Of a stretch of DNA of 64,000 nucleotides, positions 53,198 through 62,043 are shown in pieces. The DNA lies in contig NZ_AUCM01000008.1 of the NCBI RefSeq assembly GCF_000429765.1, forward strand, positions 1 to 64,000, in the 5' to 3' direction. Position 1 is the first letter of the stretch; the number at the start of each line of letters is the position of its first letter. The notes below the pieces were generated by a model. The model worked only from the letters and a program-made list of their open reading frames with translations, was not told where the DNA came from and ran no database searches. The translations under genes were made by a program, and so were the position numbers. The DNA comes from Gemmobacter nectariphilus DSM 15620 (lineage in GTDB: Bacteria; Pseudomonadota; Alphaproteobacteria; Rhodobacterales; Rhodobacteraceae).

Positions 53198-56100
53198 ATG
53201 TGCGCCGATACCCCCGACTACCGCTCTTCCGTCTTTCTGCCCGAAACCGCCTTTCCGATGCGTGCAGGCCTGCCGCAGCGCGAGCCTGACTGGCTGGCCC
53301 GCTGGGAAGCAATGGGCATCTATGACCGTCTGCGCGACAAGGCCGCCGCGGCCGAGGCGCAGGGCACCCCGCGCGCGCCCTTTACGCTGCATGACGGCCC
53401 GCCCTATGCGAACGGCCATCTGCATATCGGGCACGCGCTGAACAAGGTGCTCAAGGATTTCATCGTCCGCAGCCAGCAGATGATGGGCCGCGACAGCCGC
53501 TATGTGCCGGGCTGGGATTGCCATGGCTTGCCGATCGAATGGAAGATCGAGGAACAATACCGCGCCAAGGGCCTGAACAAGGACGAGGTGAACGTGGTGG
53601 ATTTCCGTCAGGAATGCCGCCGCTTTGCCGAAGGCTGGGTCGATATCCAGCGCGAGGAATTCAAGCGCCTTGGCGTGACCGGCAACTGGGCCGATCCCTA
53701 TCTGACCATGGCCTATCACGCCGAGGCGGTGATCGCCGAGGAATTCATGAAGTTCGTGATGAACGGCAGCCTCTATCAGGGGTCCAAGCCCGTGATGTGG
53801 TCGCCGGTCGAAAAGACCGCCCTGGCCGAGGCCGAGGTGGAATATCACGACCACACCAGCCATCAGATCTGGGTGGCATTTAAGATCTCTGATGTAACCA
53901 GAAATCAGTATGGCTTGCGTGGCGGTTTGGTTGAGGATAGCGGTGAATTGCTCGCTATATCGGATGCCTATGTTCAGGGGCGCCAACTTCTCGCAGACGA
54001 TGTACGGGTGGTGATCTGGACCACGACGCCTTGGACCATCCCGCAAAACCGGGCCGTCGCCTATAGCCCCGAAATCGCTTATGGCGTGTACGAGGTGACA
54101 GGCCGGCCCGAAGGGTCGAATGCGACCATTGGGATGCGCTATCTGCTGGCCGACAAGATGGCAGCCGGGGTCTTTGCCGCCGCCAAACTGGACGAGGGCA
54201 TGTATCGCCGCCTTGGCGATGTGCCGGCCGACACCCTGCGCGGGCTGACCCTTGCCCACCCGTTCCGAGGGGCTGAAGGCGCCAATGGCGAATGGGATTA
54301 CGACGTCCCCATGTTGCCCGGCGATCATGTCACGGATGATGCAGGCACCGGCTTTGTCCATACCGCGCCCAGCCATGGCGATGACGACTATCAGCTTGGC
54401 CTGAAGTTCGGCCTGCCGATGACCTATAACGTCGAACCCGACGGCAGCTATCGCCCCGACCTGCCGATCTTTGGCGGTCAGGCGATCCTGACCCCCGAGG
54501 GCAAAGAGGGCCCGGCCAACGTCAGCGTCATCAAGCAGCTGGCCTATGCGGGTGCGCTGCTGGCCAAGGGCAAGCTGAAGCATTCCTACCCGCACAGCTG
54601 GCGGTCCAAGGCGCCGGTGATCTATCGCAACACGCCGCAGTGGTTCGTCGCCATCGACCGCAAGCTCGATGACGGCATGACCACCTATGGCGAGACGATC
54701 CGCCAGCGCGCGCTGACCTCGATCAACCAGCTGGTGCAATGGACCCCGCCTTCGGGCCGCAACCGCCTGCATTCCATGATCGAGGCCCGCCCCGACTGGG
54801 TGCTGAGCCGCCAGCGCGCCTGGGGCGTGCCGCTGACCTGCTTTGTCAAGAAGGGCGCGAAACCGACCGACGCCGATTACCTGCTGCGCAACGCGGATGT
54901 GAACGCCCGCATTGCCGCCGCCTTCGAGGCCGAAGGCGCCGATGTCTGGTATGTGCCGGGCTTCAAGGAAAAGGTGCTGGACGGCATCGTCGATCCGGCG
55001 GCCTATGATCAGGTGTTCGACGTTCTGGACGTGTGGTTCGATTCGGGGTCGACTCATGCCTTCGTGCTGCGCGACCGCAAGGATGGCACGGTGGACGGGC
55101 TGGCCGACCTTTACCTTGAAGGCACCGACCAGCACCGCGGCTGGTTCCATTCCTCGATGCTGCAAGCCTGCGGCACCAAGGGGCGGGCCCCCTATCGCGG
55201 CGTCCTGACCCACGGCTTCACGCTGGACGAGAAGGGCATGAAGATGTCCAAATCGCTTGGCAACACCGTGGCCCCGCAAGAGGTGATCAAGGAATACGGC
55301 GCCGACATCCTGCGCCTGTGGGTCGCGCAGTCGGACTACACGATCGACCTGCGCATCGGCAAAGAGATCCTCAAGGGCGTCGCTGACAGCTACCGCCGCC
55401 TGCGCAACACGCTGCGCTTCATGCTGGGGGCGCTGAACGGCTTTACCGAGGCCGAACGGATTGCCCCCGCCGACATGCCCGAGATGGAACGCTGGGTGCT
55501 GCACCGGCTGGCCGAACTGGATGCCGAGGTGCGGGCGGGCTACACGGCCTATGACTTCCAGGGCGTGTTCCAGAAGCTGTTTGCGTTCTGCACCACCGAT
55601 CTTTCGTCGGTCTATTTCGACGTGATCAAGGACACGCTTTACTGCGACGCGCCGGACAGCCTGCGCCGGCGCGCCGCGCGCACGGTGCTGGATCTGGTGT
55701 TCCACCGTCTGGTGACCTGGCTGGCCCCGGTGCTGGTCTTCACCATGGAAGAGGTCTGGCTGGAACGCTTCCCCGGTGATCGCTCCTCGGTCCATCTGGA
55801 GGACATTCCCGCAACGCCCGCCGACTGGCTGGACGAGGCGCTGGCGGCAAAATGGGCGCGTGTCCGTCAGGTCCGCCGCGCGGTGACGGCCGCGCTCGAG
55901 GTGCAGCGCACCGCCAAGGTCATCGGCTCTTCGCTGGAAGCCGCGCCTGTGGTGCATGTGACCGATCCTGACCTGATGGCGGCGCTGAAGGGTGTCGACA
56001 TGGCCGAGGTCTGCATCGTCTCGGCCATCGCGCTGACCGCCGATCCCGAACCGGCCGAGGCCTTCCGCCTGCCCGAGGTTCCGGGCGTCGCGGTGGTGTT

Positions 56101-56209
56101 CGAAAAGGCCGAGGGCGAGAAGTGCGAACGCTGCTGGCAGATCCTGCCCGACGTTGGCAGCCACGCCCACCCCTGCACCTGCGCGCGCTGCAACGCGGTG
56201 CTGGGCTGA
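53198..56209 (+). CDS. ileS: Isoleucyl-tRNA synthetase
   Basis: Charges tRNA-Ile. The 1003-residue class I enzyme has the HIGH motif PPYANGHLHIGHAL (about 68-81), the editing domain with WTTTPWTIPQNRAVAYSP and HTAPSHGDDDYQLG, and KMSKS at 682-686 (EKGMKMSKSLGN). The C-terminal zinc site is CERCWQILPDVGSHAHPCTC plus ARC. ATG at 53198 follows AAGGA. A region coding for residues about 228-268 (FKISDVTRNQYGLRGG onward) is less GC-rich than its surroundings and carries extra residues before the editing motif. Confidence 0.95.
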   Translation: MCADTPDYRSSVFLPETAFPMRAGLPQREPDWLARWEAMGIYDRLRDKAAAAEAQGTPRAPFTLHDGPPYANGHLHIGHALNKVLKDFIVRSQQMMGRDSRYVPGWDCHGLPIEWKIEEQYRAKGLNKDEVNVVDFRQECRRFAEGWVDIQREEFKRLGVTGNWADPYLTMAYHAEAVIAEEFMKFVMNGSLYQGSKPVMWSPVEKTALAEAEVEYHDHTSHQIWVAFKISDVTRNQYGLRGGLVEDSGELLAISDAYVQGRQLLADDVRVVIWTTTPWTIPQNRAVAYSPEIAYGVYEVTGRPEGSNATIGMRYLLADKMAAGVFAAAKLDEGMYRRLGDVPADTLRGLTLAHPFRGAEGANGEWDYDVPMLPGDHVTDDAGTGFVHTAPSHGDDDYQLGLKFGLPMTYNVEPDGSYRPDLPIFGGQAILTPEGKEGPANVSVIKQLAYAGALLAKGKLKHSYPHSWRSKAPVIYRNTPQWFVAIDRKLDDGMTTYGETIRQRALTSINQLVQWTPPSGRNRLHSMIEARPDWVLSRQRAWGVPLTCFVKKGAKPTDADYLLRNADVNARIAAAFEAEGADVWYVPGFKEKVLDGIVDPAAYDQVFDVLDVWFDSGSTHAFVLRDRKDGTVDGLADLYLEGTDQHRGWFHSSMLQACGTKGRAPYRGVLTHGFTLDEKGMKMSKSLGNTVAPQEVIKEYGADILRLWVAQSDYTIDLRIGKEILKGVADSYRRLRNTLRFMLGALNGFTEAERIAPADMPEMERWVLHRLAELDAEVRAGYTAYDFQGVFQKLFAFCTTDLSSVYFDVIKDTLYCDAPDSLRRRAARTVLDLVFHRLVTWLAPVLVFTMEEVWLERFPGDRSSVHLEDIPATPADWLDEALAAKWARVRQVRRAVTAALEVQRTAKVIGSSLEAAPVVHVTDPDLMAALKGVDMAEVCIVSAIALTADPEPAEAFRLPEVPGVAVVFEKAEGEKCERCWQILPDVGSHAHPCTCARCNAVLG

Positions 56210-56574
56210 CCCTGGACCGGCCGCGCCTGCCCGGGTTGCGGCCGTCTACTTGACCGAATTGGGCCCTTTGCACGGCGGCGCATGATCTTGCGCCGCCCTG
56301 CCTGGTTCAGGCCGAGGACCCGCAGCTGGCATCGCAGCCGACACGGGACAGACGCACGGCGCCCGTCCCTCCTCAGCTCGCTGGGGCGGCGCCTCGTCAA
56401 GGTGCCAGCCCAGCAACCCGCACGGAAAACGCCAGCCCGCGTCCCGCCATGCCCTGACGGCACGGGGCCGCGCGCCGCCACCGACACCCTGCACAAAGCC
56501 ACGCACCGACCACCGCGCGGCGGCCCCTTGTGCCGCCGCTTGCCAGCGCCCTGCCCGCCGTGGTTCACTGCCCC
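56210..56574. other. Gap between ileS and ogt
   Basis: About 365 bases. A terminator-like hairpin lies at 56274-56297. The rest is GC-rich without a frame having a ribosome-binding site or recognisable domain. Confidence 0.5.
56274..56297 (+). terminator. 8-bp hairpin 3' of ileS
   Basis: GGCGGCGC (56274-56281) and GCGCCGCC (56290-56297) pair perfectly around an ATGATCTT loop, 64 nt after the ileS stop. No T-tract. Confidence 0.5.
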
Positions 56575-57018
56575 ATGCCGCAGATCACCGTGCCCTCGCC
56601 TTTCGGCCCCCTGACCATCATCGAAACCGGCGGCCTCTTGCGTCGGGTGGACTGGTGCGCCGCCGAACCGGACCCCTCGCCCCTGCTGGAAAGGGCCGCC
56701 CACCAGATCGCCGCCTATTTCGCCGGGGATCGCGGCGGCTTCGATCTCCCCTTCGATTGGGGCGAGGGCCTGAACGCCCGCGTTCGCCGCGCCATGGCGG
56801 CCATTCCACATGGCGAGACGCGCACATATGGCCAGATCGCCCGCCAGGTTGGTGCCCCCGCGCAAGCCGTCGGGCAGGCCTGCGGCGCCAATCCGCTGCC
56901 GATCCTGATCCCCTGTCATCGGGTGGTGGGCACCAACGGCTTTGGCGGCTTCTCCGCCCCCGGCGGGGTCGAGACCAAGGCCGGCCTGCTACGGCTGGAA
57001 GGGGCGCTGCTGCTTTAG
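56575..57018 (+). CDS. ogt: Methylated-DNA--[protein]-cysteine S-methyltransferase
   Basis: Repairs O6-alkylguanine by moving the alkyl group to its own cysteine. The 147-residue protein has acceptor Cys114 in IPCHRVVG, the recognition helix region IPHGETRTYGQIARQVG and ACGANPLPILIPCHRV, and the C-terminal GGFSAPGGVETKAGLLRLEG. It is the short Ogt-like form with no regulatory N-terminal Ada domain. ATG at 56575 is chosen by homology length. Confidence 0.93.
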   Translation: MPQITVPSPFGPLTIIETGGLLRRVDWCAAEPDPSPLLERAAHQIAAYFAGDRGGFDLPFDWGEGLNARVRRAMAAIPHGETRTYGQIARQVGAPAQAVGQACGANPLPILIPCHRVVGTNGFGGFSAPGGVETKAGLLRLEGALLL

Positions 57019-57304
57019 CCCGGATCGACCTTCAGACAACGCCCGCGACACCGGCCCCCTGCTGGCCCGGTTGTCCTTGCCGTGGCACCCCTTGCGAACT
57101 GCCCGTCCGGGGCGCCCGGATGGCAACACGAACACCGCCCCTGCCCGCGCCTGATCGGATACCACATCCCCCCTGGCCACACCCGATCAGGACCCAAAAT
57201 CACCGCCCCAGCCCAGCGAAAGCGATCCACACGTCGCTCAAAGGCCCGGCAAATCCGGAAAGCCGACAGCCTGGCGGCAAGGCAGCCCGCATCTTTGCCC
57301 TGCC

Positions 57305-57363
57305 CCTTCATCTGTCCCCAAATATCCCACGGGGAGGTCCGGAGGGGTGTGAAACCCCTCCGG
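57305..57363 (-). repeat. Composite intergenic element (copy L)
   Basis: Reading on the minus strand after the ybgC stop: hairpin CCGGAGGGGT/ACCCCTCCGG with a perfect 10-bp stem (57363-57354 with 57348-57339), then core GGGATATTTGGGGACAGATG (57325-57306). The rest of the 408-nt gap between ogt and ybgC has no gene I can support. Confidence 0.7.
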
Positions 57364-57426
57364 GGCCGGGTCCTTCGCCAGCGAACGTCAATCGCGCCCC
57401 AGAAAGCTAGCCCCCTTAGCAATGCC

Positions 57427-57816
57427 CTACCCTGCCAGCGCCGCCCTCAGCGCCTCGGGCATCCGCGCGGGCCGCCCGTCCTCGCGCAGCGCCACCAGCC
57501 CCACGCGGGCCGCGAACAGCCGCTGATCGCCGCGCCAGACCTCTTGTACCAGCTCGATCCGCGCGCCGCTCAGCGCCGCCAGTTCCGTGCGCACCTCCAG
57601 CAAATCGTCGAACCGCGCGGGCGACAGATAATCCGCCTCGACCCGGCGCACGGCAAAGACGATCCCGCTCTCGGCCTTGAGCCGCCCCTGATCCACCCCC
57701 AGACCGCGCACCCATTCGGTGCGGGCCCGCTCGATGAATTTCAGATAGTTTGCGTAATAGACGATCCCGGCAAGATCAGTATCCTCGTAATAGACCCGAA
57801 CCGCGAACCGATGCAT
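57427..57816 (-). CDS. ybgC: YbgC-type acyl-CoA thioesterase
   Basis: A 129-residue hot-dog-fold thioesterase. The N-terminal HRFAVRVYYEDTDLAGIVYY followed by ANYLKFIERARTEW is the YbgC signature, with Asp14 as catalytic residue. In many bacteria it is the first gene of the tol-pal cluster, but no tolQ follows here. Its ATG overlaps the stop of the upstream gene (TGATG at 57816-57818), so they are translated together. Confidence 0.92.
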   Translation of the reverse strand: MHRFAVRVYYEDTDLAGIVYYANYLKFIERARTEWVRGLGVDQGRLKAESGIVFAVRRVEADYLSPARFDDLLEVRTELAALSGARIELVQEVWRGDQRLFAARVGLVALREDGRPARMPEALRAALAG

Positions 57817-58457
57817 CACGCATCCCCCGCCGCAAGCCGCGCGAACAGGCGCAGCGCATGGGCGCCATCGCGGGCCGATGCCGGCAGAACGGGATCATAG
57901 GCCGCCCGGATCACCGCCGCCACCGCCGGATGCAGCACCGCCTGCCCCGATCCCGCCTGCACCAGCACGCCTTGCGGCAAGGCGCCGTCGGCCCACAGGC
58001 AGATCATGCGCACCGCCTGATCCAGTGCCAGAACCTCGGCCGGCACCTCGGACAGGGCCGCGTCCATTCGCAAAAAGACAAAAGCCGCCCGGATCGCGCC
58101 GCTTTCGTCAAAGCGGAACATGCGATACTGGTTCGCCCCCTGCGCCTGAAGCCGGGCAACCAGCGGGCCCAGCCCCTCGATCAGCCGGTCGAGGTTGGGC
58201 ACCCCGGTCAGCTCGTCCCAGTCGCGGCAGAAGAAGACCATCAAGTTGGCGCCAAGCTCGGGGTCGTGTTCGGCCATCCTGTGCCCGGCCAGCGCGACCA
58301 CCGCCTCGATCCCGCCCTTGACGATTGCCAGCGTCGCATCGTCAACCCCAAAGACCACCGGCACGATGGGGCGGCCCCAGCGGGCAAAGACATAGCCCTG
58401 AGGCCGGGTGAACAGCGCCTCGACCGAAGCGGGCGACGGGAAAGACAGATCGGCCAT
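57816..58457 (-). CDS. Conserved hypothetical protein upstream of ybgC
   Basis: A 213-residue soluble protein with no motif I recognise. Readable features are ALFTRPQGYVFARWGRPIVP, ANLMVFFCRDWDELTGVPNL, RMFRFDESGAIRAAFVFLRM and QAVRMICLWADGAL; it has no signal peptide or membrane helix. Coupling to ybgC (1-3 nt overlap) and good codon use support a real gene. Function is unknown. Confidence 0.75.
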   Translation of the reverse strand: MADLSFPSPASVEALFTRPQGYVFARWGRPIVPVVFGVDDATLAIVKGGIEAVVALAGHRMAEHDPELGANLMVFFCRDWDELTGVPNLDRLIEGLGPLVARLQAQGANQYRMFRFDESGAIRAAFVFLRMDAALSEVPAEVLALDQAVRMICLWADGALPQGVLVQAGSGQAVLHPAVAAVIRAAYDPVLPASARDGAHALRLFARLAAGDA

Positions 58458-58546
58458 GGGTTACTCCTTTGCCCCCATCAAGCGTGACCGGCAGCCGGAT
58501 GCAAGCGGGGTTTGACTTGCGCCCGCCCTGCCCCCATCTTCCGGCC

Positions 58547-59254
58547 ATGATCAAGTTCGCCCCCATCCTGCTGGCTGTTGCCTATGCTGTCGCGCTGTAT
58601 CTGTTTTCGGCATGGCGCACCAAGCGCGTGCTGGATCAGGCCTCGACCCCGCTGCGCGATGCCGAACTCGAACAGCTGACCGCCCGGATGGCCCGCGCGC
58701 TGGACGTGCCGAAAATCCCGGTGGCGATCTACGAGATCGAGCCGGTGAACGGCCTGGCGGCTCCCGATGGCCGCATTTTCCTCACGCGCGGGTTCTATCA
58801 GAAGTACCGCAGCGGCGAAGTCACGGCGGCAGAGCTGTCCAGCGTCATCGCGCATGAGCTGGGCCATGTCGCGCTTGGCCATACCCGGCGCCGGATGATC
58901 GACTTTTCCGGCCAGAACGCGGTGTTCGTCTCGCTGGTGGCGCTGCTTTTGCGGGCGATCCCGGTGATCGGGCCGCTGATCGCGGTCTGGCTGGCGAATT
59001 TCATCACCAGCATCCTGGCCGCGCGCCTGTCGCGCCGCGACGAATACGAGGCGGATGCCTGGGCCTCGGCGCTGCTGATCAAGGCAGGGCTGGGCACCGC
59101 GCCGCAAAAGTCGCTGTTCCGCAAGCTCGAGGCCTTGACGGGCCACAGCATGGCCCATGCCCCTGCCTGGCTGCTCAGCCATCCGAAAACCGCCGAGCGC
59201 ATCGCGGCGATCGAGGCGAACGAGGCCCGCTGGGGCGCACCGCCCGCAAGCTGA
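58547..59254 (+). CDS. M48-family metalloprotease (HtpX-like)
   Basis: A 235-residue membrane-anchored zinc protease. After an N-terminal helix (FAPILLAVAYAVALYLF) comes the zinc motif HELGH (His103, Glu104, His107) within ELSSVIAHELGHVALGHTRR, further helices at about 125-160 and the third ligand Glu168 in RRDEYEADAWASAL. It resembles HtpX/Oma1-type membrane quality-control proteases. ATG at 58547 gives the short family-like N-terminus. It is divergent from the hypothetical-ybgC pair. Confidence 0.88.
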   Translation: MIKFAPILLAVAYAVALYLFSAWRTKRVLDQASTPLRDAELEQLTARMARALDVPKIPVAIYEIEPVNGLAAPDGRIFLTRGFYQKYRSGEVTAAELSSVIAHELGHVALGHTRRRMIDFSGQNAVFVSLVALLLRAIPVIGPLIAVWLANFITSILAARLSRRDEYEADAWASALLIKAGLGTAPQKSLFRKLEALTGHSMAHAPAWLLSHPKTAERIAAIEANEARWGAPPAS

Positions 59255-59270
59255 CTTCCCCGTCTGATCG

Positions 59271-59309
59271 GCGCCCTGGCGGGGCAGCACAGGCCACCCC
59301 GCCAGGCGC
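59271..59309 (+). terminator. Long hairpin 3' of the M48 protease gene
   Basis: GCGCCCTGGCGGGG (59271-59284) pairs with CCCCGCCAGGCGC (59297-59309) with one bulged C, 17 nt after the stop. It is a strong stem without a T-tract. The remainder of the 294-nt gap before tRNA-Gly carries the tRNA promoter. Confidence 0.6.
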
Positions 59310-59509
59310 TGCCCGATTGACGCCCTGTCGCACCGCGACTGCATGCGCCGCCTTGCCAGCACGGCGCGCAGCGCGTCGGCCCGCGCGCAATCCGCGCCCA
59401 TGGGTCGACCTTGCCACGCCGCGCAGATGACCTCCCGGCCCGCGTTTGCGACCACCATCACAGGCTTCATTTTCCAAAAGAATCGAGCCGCTGTTTGGCG
59501 TCGGACATC

Positions 59510-59538
59510 TTGCGCTCATCCGGTTCTGCGGCTATCTA
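59510..59538 (+). promoter_or_regulatory. tRNA-Gly promoter
   Basis: TTGCGC (59510-59515), 17-nt spacer and TATCTA (59533-59538), placing initiation just before the tRNA 5' end at 59549. Confidence 0.55.
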
Positions 59539-59548
59539 GGCTCCAGTT

Positions 59549-59622
59549 GCGGGTGTAGCTCAATGGCAGAGCGAGAGCTTCCCAAGCTCCAGACGAGGGT
59601 TCGATTCCCTTCACCCGCTCCA
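59549..59622 (+). tRNA. tRNA-Gly(CCC)
   Basis: A 74-nt tRNA with encoded CCA (59620-59622). Acceptor GCGGGTG pairs with CACCCGC; anticodon loop TTCCCAA gives anticodon CCC; the T arm has GGGTTCGATTCCC. It reads GGG glycine codons and closely resembles bacterial glyU. Confidence 0.95.
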
Positions 59623-60194
59623 CCTTCCTCCGACATGTGTTCTGCCCTGGATGCCTGCAAAAGCAGCGCCTTGGCCAAGGCTGACCCCGTCATGGCATGA
59701 CGCTGGCCCTGGCCGTCCTGTGGCCCAAGGTCGGGATTTGTCCTGATACAAGGTTTTTCGGCAAACTGCCCTTGGGACGACCAGAGCGATGCCGCCCACC
59801 GATCAGCCAACCCGCACCAGCACATCCGACGGCGGCGCCATTGACCTGCGATGGAATCGGCCGTCTGCGGCTGACCACATGCCAGCCCTGCCAATGCCGC
59901 ACCCGATGGCGCCTTTCAGGCAGGATGGTCGCCAAAGAGTCCACCCCGCCCTGCCCCCGGGATCGTGCAACCGTCACAAGGTGAACAAGGGTATTGACGT
60001 GCGCGCCGTATGACCATGGCAGCGCAAACCGTTCCCGGTCTCATGCCCCACGGCTCATGCAAGCGCCAAAGATGCCAAGGGCTCTACCAGGCCCCACCGG
60101 CGCGGCACGGAATGCCAATGAATATGCTCTGAACCCGGCCGATAAAGCACCCGATCCGGTGCCGTCACACCGCCACATGATCCGCGACTGCGGT
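59623..60194. other. 572-base gap after tRNA-Gly
   Basis: I find no gene. A perfect 14-nt palindrome (GCCTTGGCCAAGGC, 59668-59681) lies close behind the tRNA. An open frame at 59789-60013 has uneven codon use and no ribosome-binding site. No integrase or repeated tRNA end is seen. Confidence 0.5.
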
Positions 60195-60506
60195 TCAGTG
60201 CGTCCAGGCACCCTTGCGGTTGGTGGCGAAATTCTCGCCATAGCCGGCAGGACGGATGTTCGGCGCCCGCTTGTGGGTGCCCAGCACATCATAGGCCAGC
60301 CCCTTGGACTTGGCATAATCCTCGGCCGCCTCGCGGCTGGCAAAGCGCAGCTTCACCTGGCGCTGCGTATCGCCTGACGAGGTCCAGCCCATCAGCGGGT
60401 CGATCTCGCGCGCCGAGGCCGGGGCGAATTCCAGCACCCAGTCATGGGTCTTGGCCATGCCGGACTGCATGGCATTGCGGGCGGGCTGATAGATGCGGGC
60501 GCGCAT
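60195..60506 (-). CDS. ETC complex I subunit, NDUFS4/DUF family
   Basis: A 103-residue homologue of the mitochondrial NDUFS4 (18-kDa) accessory subunit of NADH dehydrogenase, found in alphaproteobacteria. Signatures are [40 protein letters not shown] and [20 protein letters not shown] followed by [22 protein letters not shown] at 60506 has GGAGAG about 8 nt upstream. It stands alone, away from the nuo operon, as is common for this subunit. Confidence 0.9.
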   Translation of the reverse strand: MRARIYQPARNAMQSGMAKTHDWVLEFAPASAREIDPLMGWTSSGDTQRQVKLRFASREAAEDYAKSKGLAYDVLGTHKRAPNIRPAGYGENFATNRKGAWTH

Positions 60507-60760
60507 GAAACTCTCCATCGGCTTGCGGGTCCGGTTCTGGCAGATCACCGGCCAAGGCGCAAGGGCTTGCACCCGTCATATGGCCCCGAATCCCTCGGGC
60601 CAGGGCCCAGCGCACGACCCTGCACCGCGCACCCGCAATCTGGCGCGACGGCCGCCGCTCATCGCCCCCGCCGATCTGCACGCCCGCCCATACTCCCCCA
60701 GCCGCACCAGCCCCATTCAGCGAACCTCATGCCAACGTCCCCCCGGCCCGGCCCGCTTTC

Positions 60761-60867
60761 CCTTTCACCTTGCTCCAAATACCCATCCTCATCCACCGCC
60801 CCGCGCACCGCCCGGCAGGCAGCCGCGCCAGCGCCGGCCGCGGGGGCTCGATGCCCCCGCGGCCGGC
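60761..60867 (-). repeat. Composite intergenic element with perfect 15-bp hairpin (copy M)
   Basis: Core GGGTATTTGGAGCAAGGTGA (60784-60765 on the minus strand) lies 49 nt from a hairpin whose arms GCCGGCCGCGGGGGC and GCCCCCGCGGCCGGC (60833-60847, 60853-60867) pair at all 15 positions around TCGAT. It fills the divergent gap before holB (60507-60912), in which no gene is seen. Confidence 0.7.
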
Positions 60868-60912
60868 CCCTCCCCCGTTGCCCTTCCCGGCCAAACCGGC
60901 ATAGTGGCGCCA

Positions 60913-62043
60913 ATGGCGAAATCCCCCGACTCCGATCACCTCCCCGAACCCGACCGCGCCGAAGGTGCCCCCCACCCGCGCGACACCCGCCTGCTGCTTG
61001 GCCAGGACCGGGCCGAGGCCGCCTTCCTTGACGCTTATGCCTCGGGGCGGCTCCACCATGGCTGGCTGCTGACCGGCCCAAAGGGCGTGGGCAAGGCCAC
61101 CCTTGCCTGGCGCATCGCCCGCTTCCTGCTGGCCACGCCCGACGATCAGGGCGGCTTCTTCGCGCCCGCGCCGCCGCGCAGCCTCGACATCCCCGAGGAC
61201 GATCCCGTCGCCCGCCGTATCCGCGCCCTGTCAGAGCCGCGCCTGTTCCTTCTGCGCCGCGGCGCGAACGACAAGGGCGATGCCCTGACCCGCGAGATTA
61301 CCGTGGGCGAGGTGCGCAAGATGAAATCCTTCTTCGCGCTGTCTGCCGCCGATGGTGGCCGGCGCGTCGCCATCATCGATGCTGCAGACGAATTGAACAC
61401 GGCTGCCGCCAACGCCTTGCTCAAACTGCTCGAAGAGCCGCCCGAAGGCGTGACCATGCTGCTGGTCTCGCACCAGCCGGCGCGGCTTCTGCCCACCATC
61501 CGCTCGCGCTGCCGGGTGCTGGCGCTGCATCCGCTGACGCCCGCCGACATGGCCAGCGCGCTCAGTGCCGCCGGGGCCGAGGTGCATGACCCGCAGGCCA
61601 TGGCGCAACTGTCCGGCGGATCGGTCGGCGCTGCCATGCGGATCGAGGGGCTCGACGGCCTTGCCCTTTACGCCCGCCTGGTCGAGCTGTTCGCCACCCT
61701 GCCCCGGCTGGACCGGCCGCGCGCGGCCCAATTGGCCGAAACCACGGCAGGCAAGGGGGCCGAGGGGCGCTTTGATCTGCTGCTTGAACTGACCGACCTG
61801 TTCCTGGCCCGCGCTGCCCGCGCCGGCGCCACCGGCCAAGTGCCGCCCGAGGCAGCGCCCGGCGAATCCGCCCTGATCGCGCGCCTGTCGCCCGATCCGC
61901 AGGCTGCCCGGCTCTGGGCCGACCTTGCCCAGACGCTGGGCCTGCGCGCGCGGCGCGGCCGGGCGGTCAACCTTGACCCTGCCGCGCTGGTGTTGGATAT
62001 GCTGCTCAGGATCGACGCGGCAGCGCGGGGGGCACGGCCATGA
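60913..62043 (+). CDS. holB: DNA polymerase III delta-prime subunit
   Basis: Clamp-loader subunit. The 376-residue AAA+ protein has the P-loop GPKGVGKAT (55-63), a DEAD-box-like AIIDAADELN, the SRC motif region TIRSRCRVLALHPL and the NALLKLLEEPPEGVTMLLVS stretch typical of delta-prime. The zinc-module cysteines of the E. coli protein are absent, as in many alphaproteobacteria. It overlaps tatD by 4 nt. tmk, often just upstream, is not here. Confidence 0.9.
   Translation: MAKSPDSDHLPEPDRAEGAPHPRDTRLLLGQDRAEAAFLDAYASGRLHHGWLLTGPKGVGKATLAWRIARFLLATPDDQGGFFAPAPPRSLDIPEDDPVARRIRALSEPRLFLLRRGANDKGDALTREITVGEVRKMKSFFALSAADGGRRVAIIDAADELNTAAANALLKLLEEPPEGVTMLLVSHQPARLLPTIRSRCRVLALHPLTPADMASALSAAGAEVHDPQAMAQLSGGSVGAAMRIEGLDGLALYARLVELFATLPRLDRPRAAQLAETTAGKGAEGRFDLLLELTDLFLARAARAGATGQVPPEAAPGESALIARLSPDPQAARLWADLAQTLGLRARRGRAVNLDPAALVLDMLLRIDAAARGARP

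Noticed and set aside
53189-56170. A 993-codon frame antisense to ileS
   Set aside because: Shadow of a clear ileS; no independent evidence.
56282-56614. A 110-codon Arg/Pro-rich frame between ileS and ogt
   Set aside because: Composition of random GC-rich DNA; overlaps the ogt start and a terminator hairpin.
59789-60013. A 74-codon open frame after tRNA-Gly
   Set aside because: Codon use is unlike neighbouring genes and no ribosome-binding site precedes it.
59623-60194. Genomic island integrated at tRNA-Gly
   Set aside because: No integrase, no duplicated tRNA 3' end and no mobile genes follow the tRNA.
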